Of a stretch of DNA of 13,823 bases, positions 1 through 6,551 are shown in pieces. Each line of letters starts with the position of its first letter. Positions within the stretch are counted from its first letter, which is position 1. Below the pieces are notes generated by a model that was given only the letters and a program-made list of their open reading frames with translations, searched no databases and was not told the DNA's origin. The DNA lies in NCBI GenBank assembly GCA_902797555.1, contig CADBTM010000016.1, forward strand, positions 1-13,823. The letters run 5' to 3'. This stretch comes from Oscillospiraceae bacterium. Its GTDB lineage: Bacteria > Bacillota > Clostridia > Oscillospirales > Butyricicoccaceae. The position numbers were made by a program, and so were the translations under genes.

Positions 1-463
1 CCTGACAGATCAGCTTTTCCAATTCCGTGCTGCCCAGATCGCCTACCACAGGTTTTGTCTCCAGCAGCTGCGCCGCAGCGCACTTGCTCACCGCCATTTG
101 CAGAGATGCAGGGTAGCGGCTGTGGGTCAAAAGTTCCAGCAAAAGAGGCTCGATCCCCTTTTCTGCCAGATCCCGGCTGACAACAAGGATCTGAGCATGA
201 TTGCAATGCAGGGTACGCCCTGTGATGGAAACGGTATCGTCCAGTCCATCGGAAAGGGTTTCGCCCTGACCATGAAGCAGAACGCTTTCTCCGTCTTCGG
301 CATTGTGGGAGAGCTGGATCGCCTCCGCTGTCACCGAATAGGCTTGCGGCGCGCCATCCGCGCCAAGACCGATCACTACCGTCATGGATGCTGCATCCTT
401 TCCGCAGGAGGTCAAAAGCATACTTGCAAGCATTGCAAGCCCAAAACAAAAGCTCTTTCTCAA
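1..463 (-). CDS. Ger(x)C-family spore germination lipoprotein, N-terminal part (runs off the left edge)
   Basis: This is the C subunit of a GerA-type germinant receptor: a lipoprotein anchored on the outer face of the spore inner membrane that works with the A and B subunits to trigger germination. The first 154 residues are visible. A short basic N-terminus and hydrophobic stretch lead to the lipobox L-T-S-C with the lipidated Cys at residue 20. The N-terminal Ger(x)C domain follows, with a VVIGLGAD strand near residues 27-34, a G-x-G-x-T segment, and H-A-Q-I-L-V-V-S followed by D-L-A-E-K-G, all typical of the family. I chose the TTG start at 461-463. It overlaps the gerA stop (ATTGA), lies about 8 nt after an AGAGGGG ribosome binding site, and is the only start that keeps the basic n-region of the signal peptide. 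The sequence shows translational coupling to gerA. The rest of the gene, and probably a GerB gene, lie outside the window. Confidence 0.9.
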   Translation of the reverse strand, partial: MRKSFCFGLAMLASMLLTSCGKDAASMTVVIGLGADGAPQAYSVTAEAIQLSHNAEDGESVLLHGQGETLSDGLDDTVSITGRTLHCNHAQILVVSRDLAEKGIEPLLLELLTHSRYPASLQMAVSKCAAAQLLETKPVVGDLGSTELEKLICQ

Positions 464-1911
464 TTCTTTTCCCCTCTTTCCGCAAGAAAACGCCGATAGG
501 GACGCATCCGATAAAACTGAGTGCGAAACAGACGGTCCTCTCTTCCCTGTTCTGCGCCGGGAGGAAGTTGGGAAAGATAAGGAGACCCGAAGGATTTATG
601 CATGGACAAAACAGCCAGCAGTGCAAGGATTCCTGCAAGCACGCCTGACAGACCAAAGTTTACGCCGAGAATCATCAGCACCAACCGCAGAATAATATTT
701 GCCGCCTTGAGATTTGGTGCGATAAGAGCGCATATCCCGGAAATTGCAACGGCGATGAGCACGGGGACGGAAATCAGCCTTGCCTCCACGGCAGCCTGAC
801 CGATGACAAGACCTCCCACCACAGAGAGGGTCTGCCCGATGCTGGAGGGTGTACGCACGCCGGCTTCCCGCAGAATATCGAATGCCGTGAGGATGAACAA
901 CGATTCCAGAAAGATGGGAAAGGGCACGTCCTGCCGTGCCTTTGCAATGGACAGAATGAGGGACAGAGGCATATAGGCCTGATGAAAGGTGACAAGAGAG
1001 AGATAGATCGGCAAAATCAGCAGAGACGCAACAAAACCGCTCACCCGCAAGAATCGGTTGAGCCAGGCGTAGGCGGGATCAACGTAATAATCCTCCGCAG
1101 ACTGAAAATGCTCCAGAAACAGATAAGGCACGGTGATCGCCTCCGGGCTCCCGTCGGCCAGAATGGCAACCCGCCCCTCCAGCAGCTTTGCAGCCACCAC
1201 GTCCGGGCGCTCGGTAAAGCCGGTGGTGCGAAAGATCGATTGCCTGGCATCCCGGATCCATTCGGAGAGATAATTGCTGTCCAGAATGCCGTCCATGGCC
1301 ACACGGGACAAGCGCTTGCGCACAATGGACAGCACATGGCGATCCACGTTGCGAGAAAGATAGCAGATACAGCAGTCGGTTTTACTCTGCGTTCCCACCG
1401 AAAAAAACTCCAACCGCAGATCGGTGGTGCGCAGACGGCGTCGGAGCATGGCGAGATTATGCATCAGCGGCTCGACAAAGCCTTCTCTCGGTCCCTTGAG
1501 GGCGATCTCGTTTACAGGCTCGGTGAGAGAACGCTTCATAAAGTTTTTGGATCCGATCACCAGAGCGGTATCCGATTGATCGAGAAACAGGATGCTGTCT
1601 CCATAGAGCAGGGCGGGGATCATCCGGGAAAACTGCGTTTCTGTTTTGGTTTCCAGCGCCTGCAAAACATGTTCCTGCACCTGTTTTGCAAGGGAGTCCC
1701 GTTCGCTCATCCGGCTGGTGCACAGCAGCAACGGACGCAATACAGCTTCATTCAAGAGGTCGGAATCGGCCATTCCATCGATGCTGAACAAGCAGCCCCG
1801 CAGTCCGGCATTCTCCGAGATAAAGCTGCGTCGGATCAATGTACTATCCCCGGAAAAAAGACGCTGCATGGATCGGATATTCTCTTCCAGGTGGATCGAA
1901 ACTCGCTGCAT
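460..1911 (-). CDS. gerA: GerA-family spore germination protein (A subunit of germinant receptor)
   Basis: A 483-residue GerA/SpoVAF-family membrane protein, of usual length. It is the A subunit of a nutrient germinant receptor in the spore inner membrane. Residues 1-285 are the soluble N-terminal part: R-R-S-F near 27-30, the F-S-I-D-G-x-x-D segment at 42-49 with the following I/L-R-P-L, then the late signature L-x-D-G-S-P near 251-256 and E-D-Y-Y at 273-276. The membrane part has hydrophobic segments at about 291-310, 360-399, 405-422 and 424-438. It contains the family's best conserved block, P-F-P-x-x-x-E at 330-336 and F-D-I-L-R-E-A-G-V-R at 344-353, then I-G-Q and V-I-G-Q-A-A-V-E-A. I chose the ATG at 1909-1911 because AAGGAGG sits about 8 nt upstream; a start 60 nt further upstream in frame has no such site and adds unrelated residues. 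It is followed by the overlapping gerC. The family call is firm; SpoVAF is the alternative, but the gerC partner favours a germinant receptor. Confidence 0.94.
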   Translation of the reverse strand: MQRVSIHLEENIRSMQRLFSGDSTLIRRSFISENAGLRGCLFSIDGMADSDLLNEAVLRPLLLCTSRMSERDSLAKQVQEHVLQALETKTETQFSRMIPALLYGDSILFLDQSDTALVIGSKNFMKRSLTEPVNEIALKGPREGFVEPLMHNLAMLRRRLRTTDLRLEFFSVGTQSKTDCCICYLSRNVDRHVLSIVRKRLSRVAMDGILDSNYLSEWIRDARQSIFRTTGFTERPDVVAAKLLEGRVAILADGSPEAITVPYLFLEHFQSAEDYYVDPAYAWLNRFLRVSGFVASLLILPIYLSLVTFHQAYMPLSLILSIAKARQDVPFPIFLESLFILTAFDILREAGVRTPSSIGQTLSVVGGLVIGQAAVEARLISVPVLIAVAISGICALIAPNLKAANIILRLVLMILGVNFGLSGVLAGILALLAVLSMHKSFGSPYLSQLPPGAEQGREDRLFRTQFYRMRPYRRFLAERGEKN

Positions 1912-1924
1912 GCGTTCCCCTCCT

Positions 1925-1955
1925 TTTTCCTTATCGTGCCCGCAGAGGAGGAAAT
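1925..1955 (-). promoter_or_regulatory. Candidate forespore (Sigma-G-like) promoter for gerA-gerC
   Basis: On the minus strand a GGATG-like -35 is followed, after about 17 nt, by CACGATA. This partly matches the Sigma-G pattern (-35 with A-T-R, -10 of the form CATnnTA) expected for germinant-receptor operons. The match is incomplete, with mismatches in both boxes. It lies just upstream of the gerA ribosome binding site, a suitable place. The Sigma-G link is established for gerA operons in general; assigning this particular site is inference. Confidence 0.25.
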
Positions 1956-1978
1956 CATCCATCCAAGGCAAAAAAAGA

Positions 1979-2007
1979 TGGACAAGAAGAGGAAAAGAAA
2001 ATATAAT
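1979..2007 (+). promoter_or_regulatory. Sigma-A-type promoter of the methyltransferase/membrane-protein unit
   Basis: TGGACA at 1979-1984 (5 of 6 to TTGACA) and a perfect TATAAT at 2002-2007 are separated by 17 nt. Transcription would begin near 2014, leaving a leader of about 28 nt before the ATG at 2042. It points away from gerA, so the two divergent units share a 130-nt region. Confidence 0.75.
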
Positions 2008-2041
2008 ACTAGCAGAGAATTCCGATCGGGACGGTGAAGGT

Positions 2042-3085
2042 ATGAGCAGTTTTTCTTACTCAGATCACAACGACAAGCTGACAAATCTTTTGATTTCGCA
2101 GAATTATGACGGGAAATACTGGGGGCGAAGCGAGGATCGCGTTCTTGCAGAGGGCAAGGCCTTTATTTCGGAAAAGTTTGGTCATGATGCGCTCAAAACC
2201 CTGCATATGCTCGATCTTGGGTGCGGCATGGGACGGCTGATCCCGGAGTTTGCCGCGATGTTCGGCGACGTCACTGCCCTCGAGCCCGACGAAGAGCGCT
2301 GCAATGAAGCGAAAAAGCTTGTGGAGACCACGCCCGTTGCCAATGCCAGAGTGTTTCATTCTCTCCTGAGTGAATATCTGGATGGGCAAACGGAGACCCC
2401 TTGCTTTGACGTGGTGCTGTGCAGCCATATTTTCCAGCATTTCACACACGAGACCATGTTTGGCATCTGGAAGGATCTGAAGCGCTGCACCCACAAGAAT
2501 ACGGTATTCCTCTTCACCACCACCTATATCAGCGATGATGTCAACCAATACAGCGCAGAAGGGTTTGAAGGCGAGGAGCGGGTTTCTCTTGTGGTCGATC
2601 TGGAGGGCTTTGACAAGGCTGTTGCAGACGACAGGTACCTTGCCGTGTGCCGCTTTGCCCGGCCTTGGATGGAAGCGCGCATGGCGGAATACGGTCTGAC
2701 GGTGCGCAAGTTTTCCTGCTATCATTTTTTCGGAGAAACCAACGCGGAAAACGACGGCTACAACACACTGGATCCCGAAAAACGAAAGCTGGCGCGGGAC
2801 GCTTTTTATCTCTGTGAATGGGCTGACCAGACCGAAACCGGCACGGAAGACAGGCAGGAAGAGCCGATGGTGTCCGGAAAAATCACCTTCATGCAGTATT
2901 ATTATCTGAACAATGAAAAGAGCGACGCTTCCAGGCTTCCTCCGCAGGACGCCGCGGAAAACGCTGTCGGGCTAAAGCGGAAAGTATTGGAGGATTTTGC
3001 CACTGTAGAAGGGTTTCTCTATGGAGCGGGGCTCCACTTCCCTGCCAAACGCTATGTGATTGATAATCTCCATATCGAAAAATAA
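2042..3085 (+). CDS. Class I SAM-dependent methyltransferase, with the first ~35 residues of a second domain, ended by an in-frame TAA
   Basis: 347 residues from the ATG at 2042; the open frame extends much further upstream but there runs antisense through gerA. Residues 1-260 look like a class I (Rossmann) SAM methyltransferase. Motif I L-D-L-G-C-G-M-G-R-L is at 57-66, the acidic SAM-ribose residue probably E81 in T-A-L-E-P-D, and the post-motif F-D-V-V-L-C-S-H-I-F-Q-H is at 122-133. The substrate cannot be told from sequence. After a low-complexity acidic linker (about 262-310), residues 313-347 seem to begin a different domain (G-F-L-Y-G-A-G-L-H-F-P) that is cut by TAA at 3083-3085. The next open frame, 3086-4048, is in the same frame. 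The ribosome binding site is weak (GGTGAAGG close to the ATG), but the promoter at 1979-2007 supports this start. The methyltransferase fold is secure. Whether the protein ends here, or the TAA is a nonsense mutation or sequence error in a longer gene, is open. Confidence 0.83.
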   Translation: MSSFSYSDHNDKLTNLLISQNYDGKYWGRSEDRVLAEGKAFISEKFGHDALKTLHMLDLGCGMGRLIPEFAAMFGDVTALEPDEERCNEAKKLVETTPVANARVFHSLLSEYLDGQTETPCFDVVLCSHIFQHFTHETMFGIWKDLKRCTHKNTVFLFTTTYISDDVNQYSAEGFEGEERVSLVVDLEGFDKAVADDRYLAVCRFARPWMEARMAEYGLTVRKFSCYHFFGETNAENDGYNTLDPEKRKLARDAFYLCEWADQTETGTEDRQEEPMVSGKITFMQYYYLNNEKSDASRLPPQDAAENAVGLKRKVLEDFATVEGFLYGAGLHFPAKRYVIDNLHIEK

Positions 3086-3115
3086 GAGATCCCTATTACA
3101 CAATCTCACGCGGTG

Positions 3116-4048
3116 ATGACCTTTTATCCTGCGTCCAGCGCCTGTCACGTCAGCGTTTGCATTACCATCGACCCAACCCCTGTTCGCAACCTTGTGTTTT
3201 TGCACCAGATCCAGTGTGCCCGTGGTGTACCCTTTACAATCAACGGAAAACCAGAATCCATTCCCGATCTGAGCGACAGGATCATCCGGGAATATGGGAT
3301 TACTTCTGCTATTACAAGTTCCTCTGCCTATTTGCTGGAGATCAATACCTTCGGCGACAGAAGCGATTCGTCAAATATCACCGACTGGGAGGCAAAATGC
3401 TTTTACGGGATGCTCACCGGCGACGAGGGCTGGAGCCACGTTCCCGCCGAGCTTGCCCGTACCAGAATGGATTCCAGCTGGACAAGCAGGGATTTTGTCA
3501 AGGTAATCGTCTTTGCCAACAACTATGTTTTGCTCAACCTGAACCGGAACAAAACCCACGCACACTATATGGAGGTGGAGCATGGCTTTGCCGACCATTA
3601 TTGGGGCGCGCTGAACCCCTATTTCACCCTGGATGCCGAGACCGCCGGCGTCAACCATGGGGTCTTTTTCTCGGTAGAAACCGGCATGATCATCAAAACC
3701 ACCACCGACCGTCTTTTAAACAGCCGTCCCGATCTGACAAAAAAGACCGGTGTTTTCATCCGTGATGAAATCATCCGCAATAAAAAATACCGTGCGGACA
3801 TGATCCGCACGCTGAACAAGGTGGAAATGGTCAACATCTCCGAGCTGGGTGAACTGGACACACTCATCGTCCAAAGCCTCGGCGCCACACAGCGGGTGGA
3901 GAGCATCCGATATCTGCTGGAGCTGCTGGAATCCGATCTGGATCTGATGTATCAGACCAGCACCAACCGATTTGTCAATCTGCTCACTGTGCTCGGACTG
4001 CTCTTTGCGTTGCTGCAGGTTGTTCTGGCCATTCTCCCTCTTACATAA
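3116..4048 (+). CDS. Membrane-anchored protein of unrecognised family; in frame with the methyltransferase, possibly the distal half of one interrupted gene
   Basis: 310 residues from the ATG at 3116 (a GTG directly precedes it at 3113). I do not recognise the family. The body appears soluble and mixed alpha/beta, with aromatic and acidic patches such as G-D-E-G-W near residues 102-106 and H-G-V-F-F-S-V-E-T in the middle. Near the C-terminus a likely helix rich in Leu, Glu and Asp (E-L-L-E-S-D-L-D) leads into one hydrophobic segment of about 22 residues that ends the protein, so it is probably C-terminally anchored with the bulk in the cytoplasm. No Shine-Dalgarno-like sequence lies before 3113/3116. 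The nine codons from 3086 to 3112 read sensibly in frame (E-I-P-I-T-Q-S-H-A) into this protein. That suggests the true N-terminus is residues 313-347 of the upstream frame, broken only by the TAA at 3083-3085. It ends 15 nt before a strong hairpin. It may be untranslated, made by reinitiation, or joined by readthrough. Confidence 0.6.
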   Translation: MTFYPASSACHVSVCITIDPTPVRNLVFLHQIQCARGVPFTINGKPESIPDLSDRIIREYGITSAITSSSAYLLEINTFGDRSDSSNITDWEAKCFYGMLTGDEGWSHVPAELARTRMDSSWTSRDFVKVIVFANNYVLLNLNRNKTHAHYMEVEHGFADHYWGALNPYFTLDAETAGVNHGVFFSVETGMIIKTTTDRLLNSRPDLTKKTGVFIRDEIIRNKKYRADMIRTLNKVEMVNISELGELDTLIVQSLGATQRVESIRYLLELLESDLDLMYQTSTNRFVNLLTVLGLLFALLQVVLAILPLT

Positions 4049-4062
4049 GAAAACAAAAAGCG

Positions 4063-4100
4063 CCCTCTCATCTGCTTCGGCAAATGAGAGGGCTTTTCTA
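4063..4100. terminator. Bidirectional intrinsic terminator between convergent units
   Basis: A perfect 10-bp stem (4063-4072 with 4085-4094) is extended by an inner 3-bp stem closed by a TTCG tetraloop (4077-4080). On the plus strand it is followed by TTTTCT; on the minus strand by GCTTTTTGTTTT. It ends the plus-strand methyltransferase/membrane-protein unit and the minus-strand sigma/anti-sigma operon. Confidence 0.9.
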
Positions 4101-4106
4101 TTTCAT

Positions 4107-4958
4107 TTATTCTTGCCAGTCAAAAAGCATTACCACATAATCGCCGTTGGCGACAGTGCCCCGATCGGTGAGCTCGGTGATGTCAAATCCGGCCTGCTCC
4201 AGAGAGGTGACCCACACGGTCTCCTCCTGGGGATCAAACTCGGCAAAATCGATCGTCTCCCCTTCGCTTTCCTCCTGAAGAAGATCCTCCTCGCCGATCC
4301 ACTCGGGAAGATTATCTTTTTCGCCAACACCGAGATACCATTTTTGGACAGAATCCGGCAGGACGGCGGAAGATTTTTCCGTGTAAAGAGGAACAGGCGC
4401 ATCAGTCGGAACGGCAATATTCATCGGTGCAGGGTCATTTTCGTTGAGAGCCAGCTTTTCCGTATAATCTTCTGCCGCGGTCACATATAAAGAGGCGTCC
4501 AGCATCCCGTTGTATGCGCCACTGTCTGCTTCATCCACACCGGAGGTCTCATAGACCGGCTCGTAAGGGGCAAAAGCAGGCGCCGTAGCGGCAGCTTTTT
4601 GTGCTTGCGGCAGCGCAGGCGCCCCGCGCAAAGCGGTGACAGCAATCAACGCGCAAGCGGCAACGCCGAGAATGGCTTTCCATGCATGCTTTGGGAAACG
4701 GATCGGTTTCTTTTCGTCGACCGTGGTTTCTGCTTCGGTATGCTCGCGGACATATTGCAGGATGTTGGAGTGCAGGTTCTCCGGCGTGGGTTCGTCCAGA
4801 TCAGAGAGGTGGGCTTGCAGCGTCTGAAAATCGTGCAGCTTGCCTGCACAGACGGGACAGACAGCAAGGTGTTCCTTCAGCTCGTCCTCCTCAGAGGGCT
4901 CCAGCATGCCGTCAAGATAGAATTGGATCATCAGCTCGTAATCTTTACACGCTTGCAT
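4107..4958 (-). CDS. Zinc-finger (zf-HC2) transmembrane anti-sigma factor
   Basis: 283 residues. The N-terminus is an anti-sigma zinc-binding domain: H30-x3-C34-x2-C37 with Cys4 as a likely further ligand, the ZAS arrangement that sequesters ECF sigma factors. A single hydrophobic segment at about 95-110 would span the membrane, leaving about 170 residues outside. That outer part begins Ala/Pro-rich and becomes strongly acidic (runs of Glu/Asp near residues 220-245), with no domain I recognise. Its start overlaps the end of the sigma gene by 14 nt, and its ribosome binding site (AAAGGAGGG, about 8 nt before the ATG) lies inside the sigma coding sequence, so the two should be made in coupled amounts. 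By family knowledge it holds the neighbouring sigma factor at the membrane until a signal triggers release, often by regulated proteolysis. The signal is unknown. A bidirectional hairpin follows. Confidence 0.88.
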   Translation of the reverse strand: MQACKDYELMIQFYLDGMLEPSEEDELKEHLAVCPVCAGKLHDFQTLQAHLSDLDEPTPENLHSNILQYVREHTEAETTVDEKKPIRFPKHAWKAILGVAACALIAVTALRGAPALPQAQKAAATAPAFAPYEPVYETSGVDEADSGAYNGMLDASLYVTAAEDYTEKLALNENDPAPMNIAVPTDAPVPLYTEKSSAVLPDSVQKWYLGVGEKDNLPEWIGEEDLLQEESEGETIDFAEFDPQEETVWVTSLEQAGFDITELTDRGTVANGDYVVMLFDWQE

Positions 4959-5565
4959 TTTGGCTCCCTCCTTTCATATCTTTGGACGAAGAAAAATGAA
5001 AAATGTTCCCGTTTTGTAACAACTTTTTTCTCAAATTTTCCCGAGCACGGGCGATGCGGGATTTTACCGTACCGATCTCCAGAGAAAGCACCTCCGCGAT
5101 CTCATCATAAGAAAGGCCACGCACATCCCGCAGGATCAGGATTTCCCTTTGGGGCTCGGGCAAGGAGAGAATCGCCTTGCATAGTATCTCCCGCTGCTCT
5201 TTGTCGGAAACGACCGTTTCCGGCTCGTATCGGCTGTCGGGGATCTGTATCACAGACTCCTCCTCGTCCCCGTTGTCCTGTTCCAGCGGTTGCTCCGCCC
5301 GCTGTGATTTTGCTTTCAGCATATCCTTGCACACATTGACAGCGATGCGATAGATCCATGTGGAAAAACTGCTCTCCTCATGAAATCCGGGAAGGAAACG
5401 GAACACACGGAGAAAGACCTCCTGCGAGGCGTCCTCTGCATCGTCCCTGCTGCCCAAATACCGCAGAGCGAGATTGTATATTTTGTTTTCATAAGCAGTC
5501 ACCAGCGCTTCGAAAGCAGCGGGTTCTCCCGCCTGTGCCTGACGCACCAGCTCGGCTTCTGTCAT
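4945..5565 (-). CDS. ECF-type RNA polymerase sigma factor (Sigma-70 family, SigW-like)
   Basis: 206 residues from the ATG at 5563-5565. Region 2 covers roughly residues 20-90: Y-E-N-K-I-Y-N-L-A-L-R-Y, then D-A-E-D-A-S-Q-E-V-F-L-R-V and the -10-binding stretch F-S-T-W-I-Y-R-I-A-V-N. An acidic linker follows, then region 4 at about 125-185 with L-P-E-P-Q-R-E-I-L-I-L-R-D, G-L-S-Y-D-E-I-A-E-V-L and the helix-turn-helix I-G-T-V-K-S-R-I-A-R-A-R. There is no region 1 or 3, as expected for an ECF sigma. I preferred this ATG to the GTG at 5572-5574, because AAAGGAG would sit directly against the GTG but 8 nt before the ATG. It directs RNA polymerase to a regulon that cannot be read from here. It is co-transcribed with dusB upstream and its anti-sigma downstream. 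I saw no ECF-type autoregulatory promoter (AAC/CGT motif) just upstream, so expression may follow the operon's housekeeping promoter. Confidence 0.93.
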   Translation of the reverse strand: MTEAELVRQAQAGEPAAFEALVTAYENKIYNLALRYLGSRDDAEDASQEVFLRVFRFLPGFHEESSFSTWIYRIAVNVCKDMLKAKSQRAEQPLEQDNGDEEESVIQIPDSRYEPETVVSDKEQREILCKAILSLPEPQREILILRDVRGLSYDEIAEVLSLEIGTVKSRIARARENLRKKLLQNGNIFHFSSSKDMKGGSQNASV

Positions 5566-5570
5566 CTCAC

Positions 5571-6551
5571 TCACTCCTTTAACGGCAGATTCTCCTCTTC
5601 CAACTGTGCGCAGAGGGATAAGAATTCCTCCTGCGTGGAAATCATCGCCATTTTGGTTTTAAACGGTTTTGCCCCGGCCAGTCGGTTCAGGTACCACAGC
5701 ATGTGTTTGCGCAGCTCGGGCATAGCGCGCTTTTCCCCTTTTTTCTCACAGGCGAGGCGCACATGCTCCCGCATTACGGCAAACAGCTCTTCCGGCGTAT
5801 GTTTTGGCAGCGGATTGCCCGCATCAAGCGCAATACAGTCGGCAAAGATCATGGGATTGCCTTCGGCGCCGCGGGCAATCATGATAAAGTCCGCTCCCGT
5901 TTCGGAGAGAATCTCCATGCAGTCCCCCGCCGACCAGGCGTCGCCGCTGGCGATCACGGGAACGGAAACGGCGCTTTTGACCGCTGCAACCATGGCGCGG
6001 TCGCTTTTCCCGCTGTAAAGCTGTGTCCGCGTCCGCCCATGAATGCAAAGTGCATCGGCGCCCGCCGATTCCAAGGCTTTGGCAAACTCCACGCAATTCC
6101 GATTGTCCTCTGTCAATCCTGCGCGAAACTTTGCGGTGACCGGGACTGGAACCGCTTTTTTTATGGCCGTCACAATGGCTGCAGCCAGCGCGGGATCGGC
6201 CATCAGCGCCGACCCATCTCCATTGTGGACGATTTTTGGCACAGGGCAGCCCATATTGATATCGATAAATGTGGGATGACACTGCGACAGCACCCTGCGT
6301 GCCGCCTCGGCCATCACGTCGGGTTCATGTCCGAAAAGCTGTACCGCCGCGGGGCGTCTTTCCCCGTCTCCCAGCAAAAGGCCGGCCGTTTTCCGGTCGT
6401 CATATGTCAGGGCTTTTGCGCTCACCATTTCGGTATAGGTCACAGCGGCACCAAAACCCGTGCAGATCCCGCGAAAGGCCTCGTCTGTGACCCCGGCCAT
6501 CGGCGCCAGAAAAAACCGATTTTCGGGCAAAAAACCGCAAAACTCCCTCAT
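5571..6551 (-). CDS. dusB: tRNA dihydrouridine synthase, DusB-like
   Basis: 326 residues, the usual length. It is an FMN-dependent, NADPH-using enzyme that reduces specific uridines of tRNA to dihydrouridine in the cytoplasm. The TIM-barrel N-terminus has A-P-M-A-G-V-T-D at 16-23 (FMN site), then Y-T-E-M-V-S-A-K-A-L at 39-48 and V-Q-L-F-G at 70-74. The catalytic signature is D-I-N-M-G-C-P-V-P-K with the proton-donating Cys at 102. Also visible are K141 in T-A-K-F-R-A-G, H171-G-R-T-R, and the phosphate-binding A-R-G-A-E-G-N-P near 226-233. The loop usually written G-N-G-D is S-G-D-A-W here. The ATG at 6549-6551 was chosen because it overlaps the stop of the preceding lipoprotein gene (ATGA) and has GGGAG about 8 nt upstream; a TTG 15 nt earlier lacks one. 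The sigma ATG starts 5 nt after its stop, so it sits mid-operon. The exact Dus subgroup is inferred; DusB is usual in Firmicutes. Confidence 0.93.
   Translation of the reverse strand: MREFCGFLPENRFFLAPMAGVTDEAFRGICTGFGAAVTYTEMVSAKALTYDDRKTAGLLLGDGERRPAAVQLFGHEPDVMAEAARRVLSQCHPTFIDINMGCPVPKIVHNGDGSALMADPALAAAIVTAIKKAVPVPVTAKFRAGLTEDNRNCVEFAKALESAGADALCIHGRTRTQLYSGKSDRAMVAAVKSAVSVPVIASGDAWSAGDCMEILSETGADFIMIARGAEGNPMIFADCIALDAGNPLPKHTPEELFAVMREHVRLACEKKGEKRAMPELRKHMLWYLNRLAGAKPFKTKMAMISTQEEFLSLCAQLEEENLPLKE

Noticed and set aside
982..2037. A 351-codon plus-strand open frame opposite gerA
   Set aside because: It is antisense to conserved GerA sequence and lacks a start signal and recognisable domains.
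1646..2041. Extended N-terminus for the methyltransferase
   Set aside because: The extra 132 codons run antisense through the gerA 5' end and upstream of a good promoter at 1979-2007; the ATG at 2042 fits the fold.
3083..3085. Recoding of the stop as selenocysteine
   Set aside because: The codon is TAA, not TGA, and no SECIS-like hairpin was noticed just downstream.
5566..5800. ECF-type autoregulatory promoter inside dusB ahead of the sigma gene
   Set aside because: By eye no AAC-N16-CGT pair was found; a systematic matrix scan was not possible.
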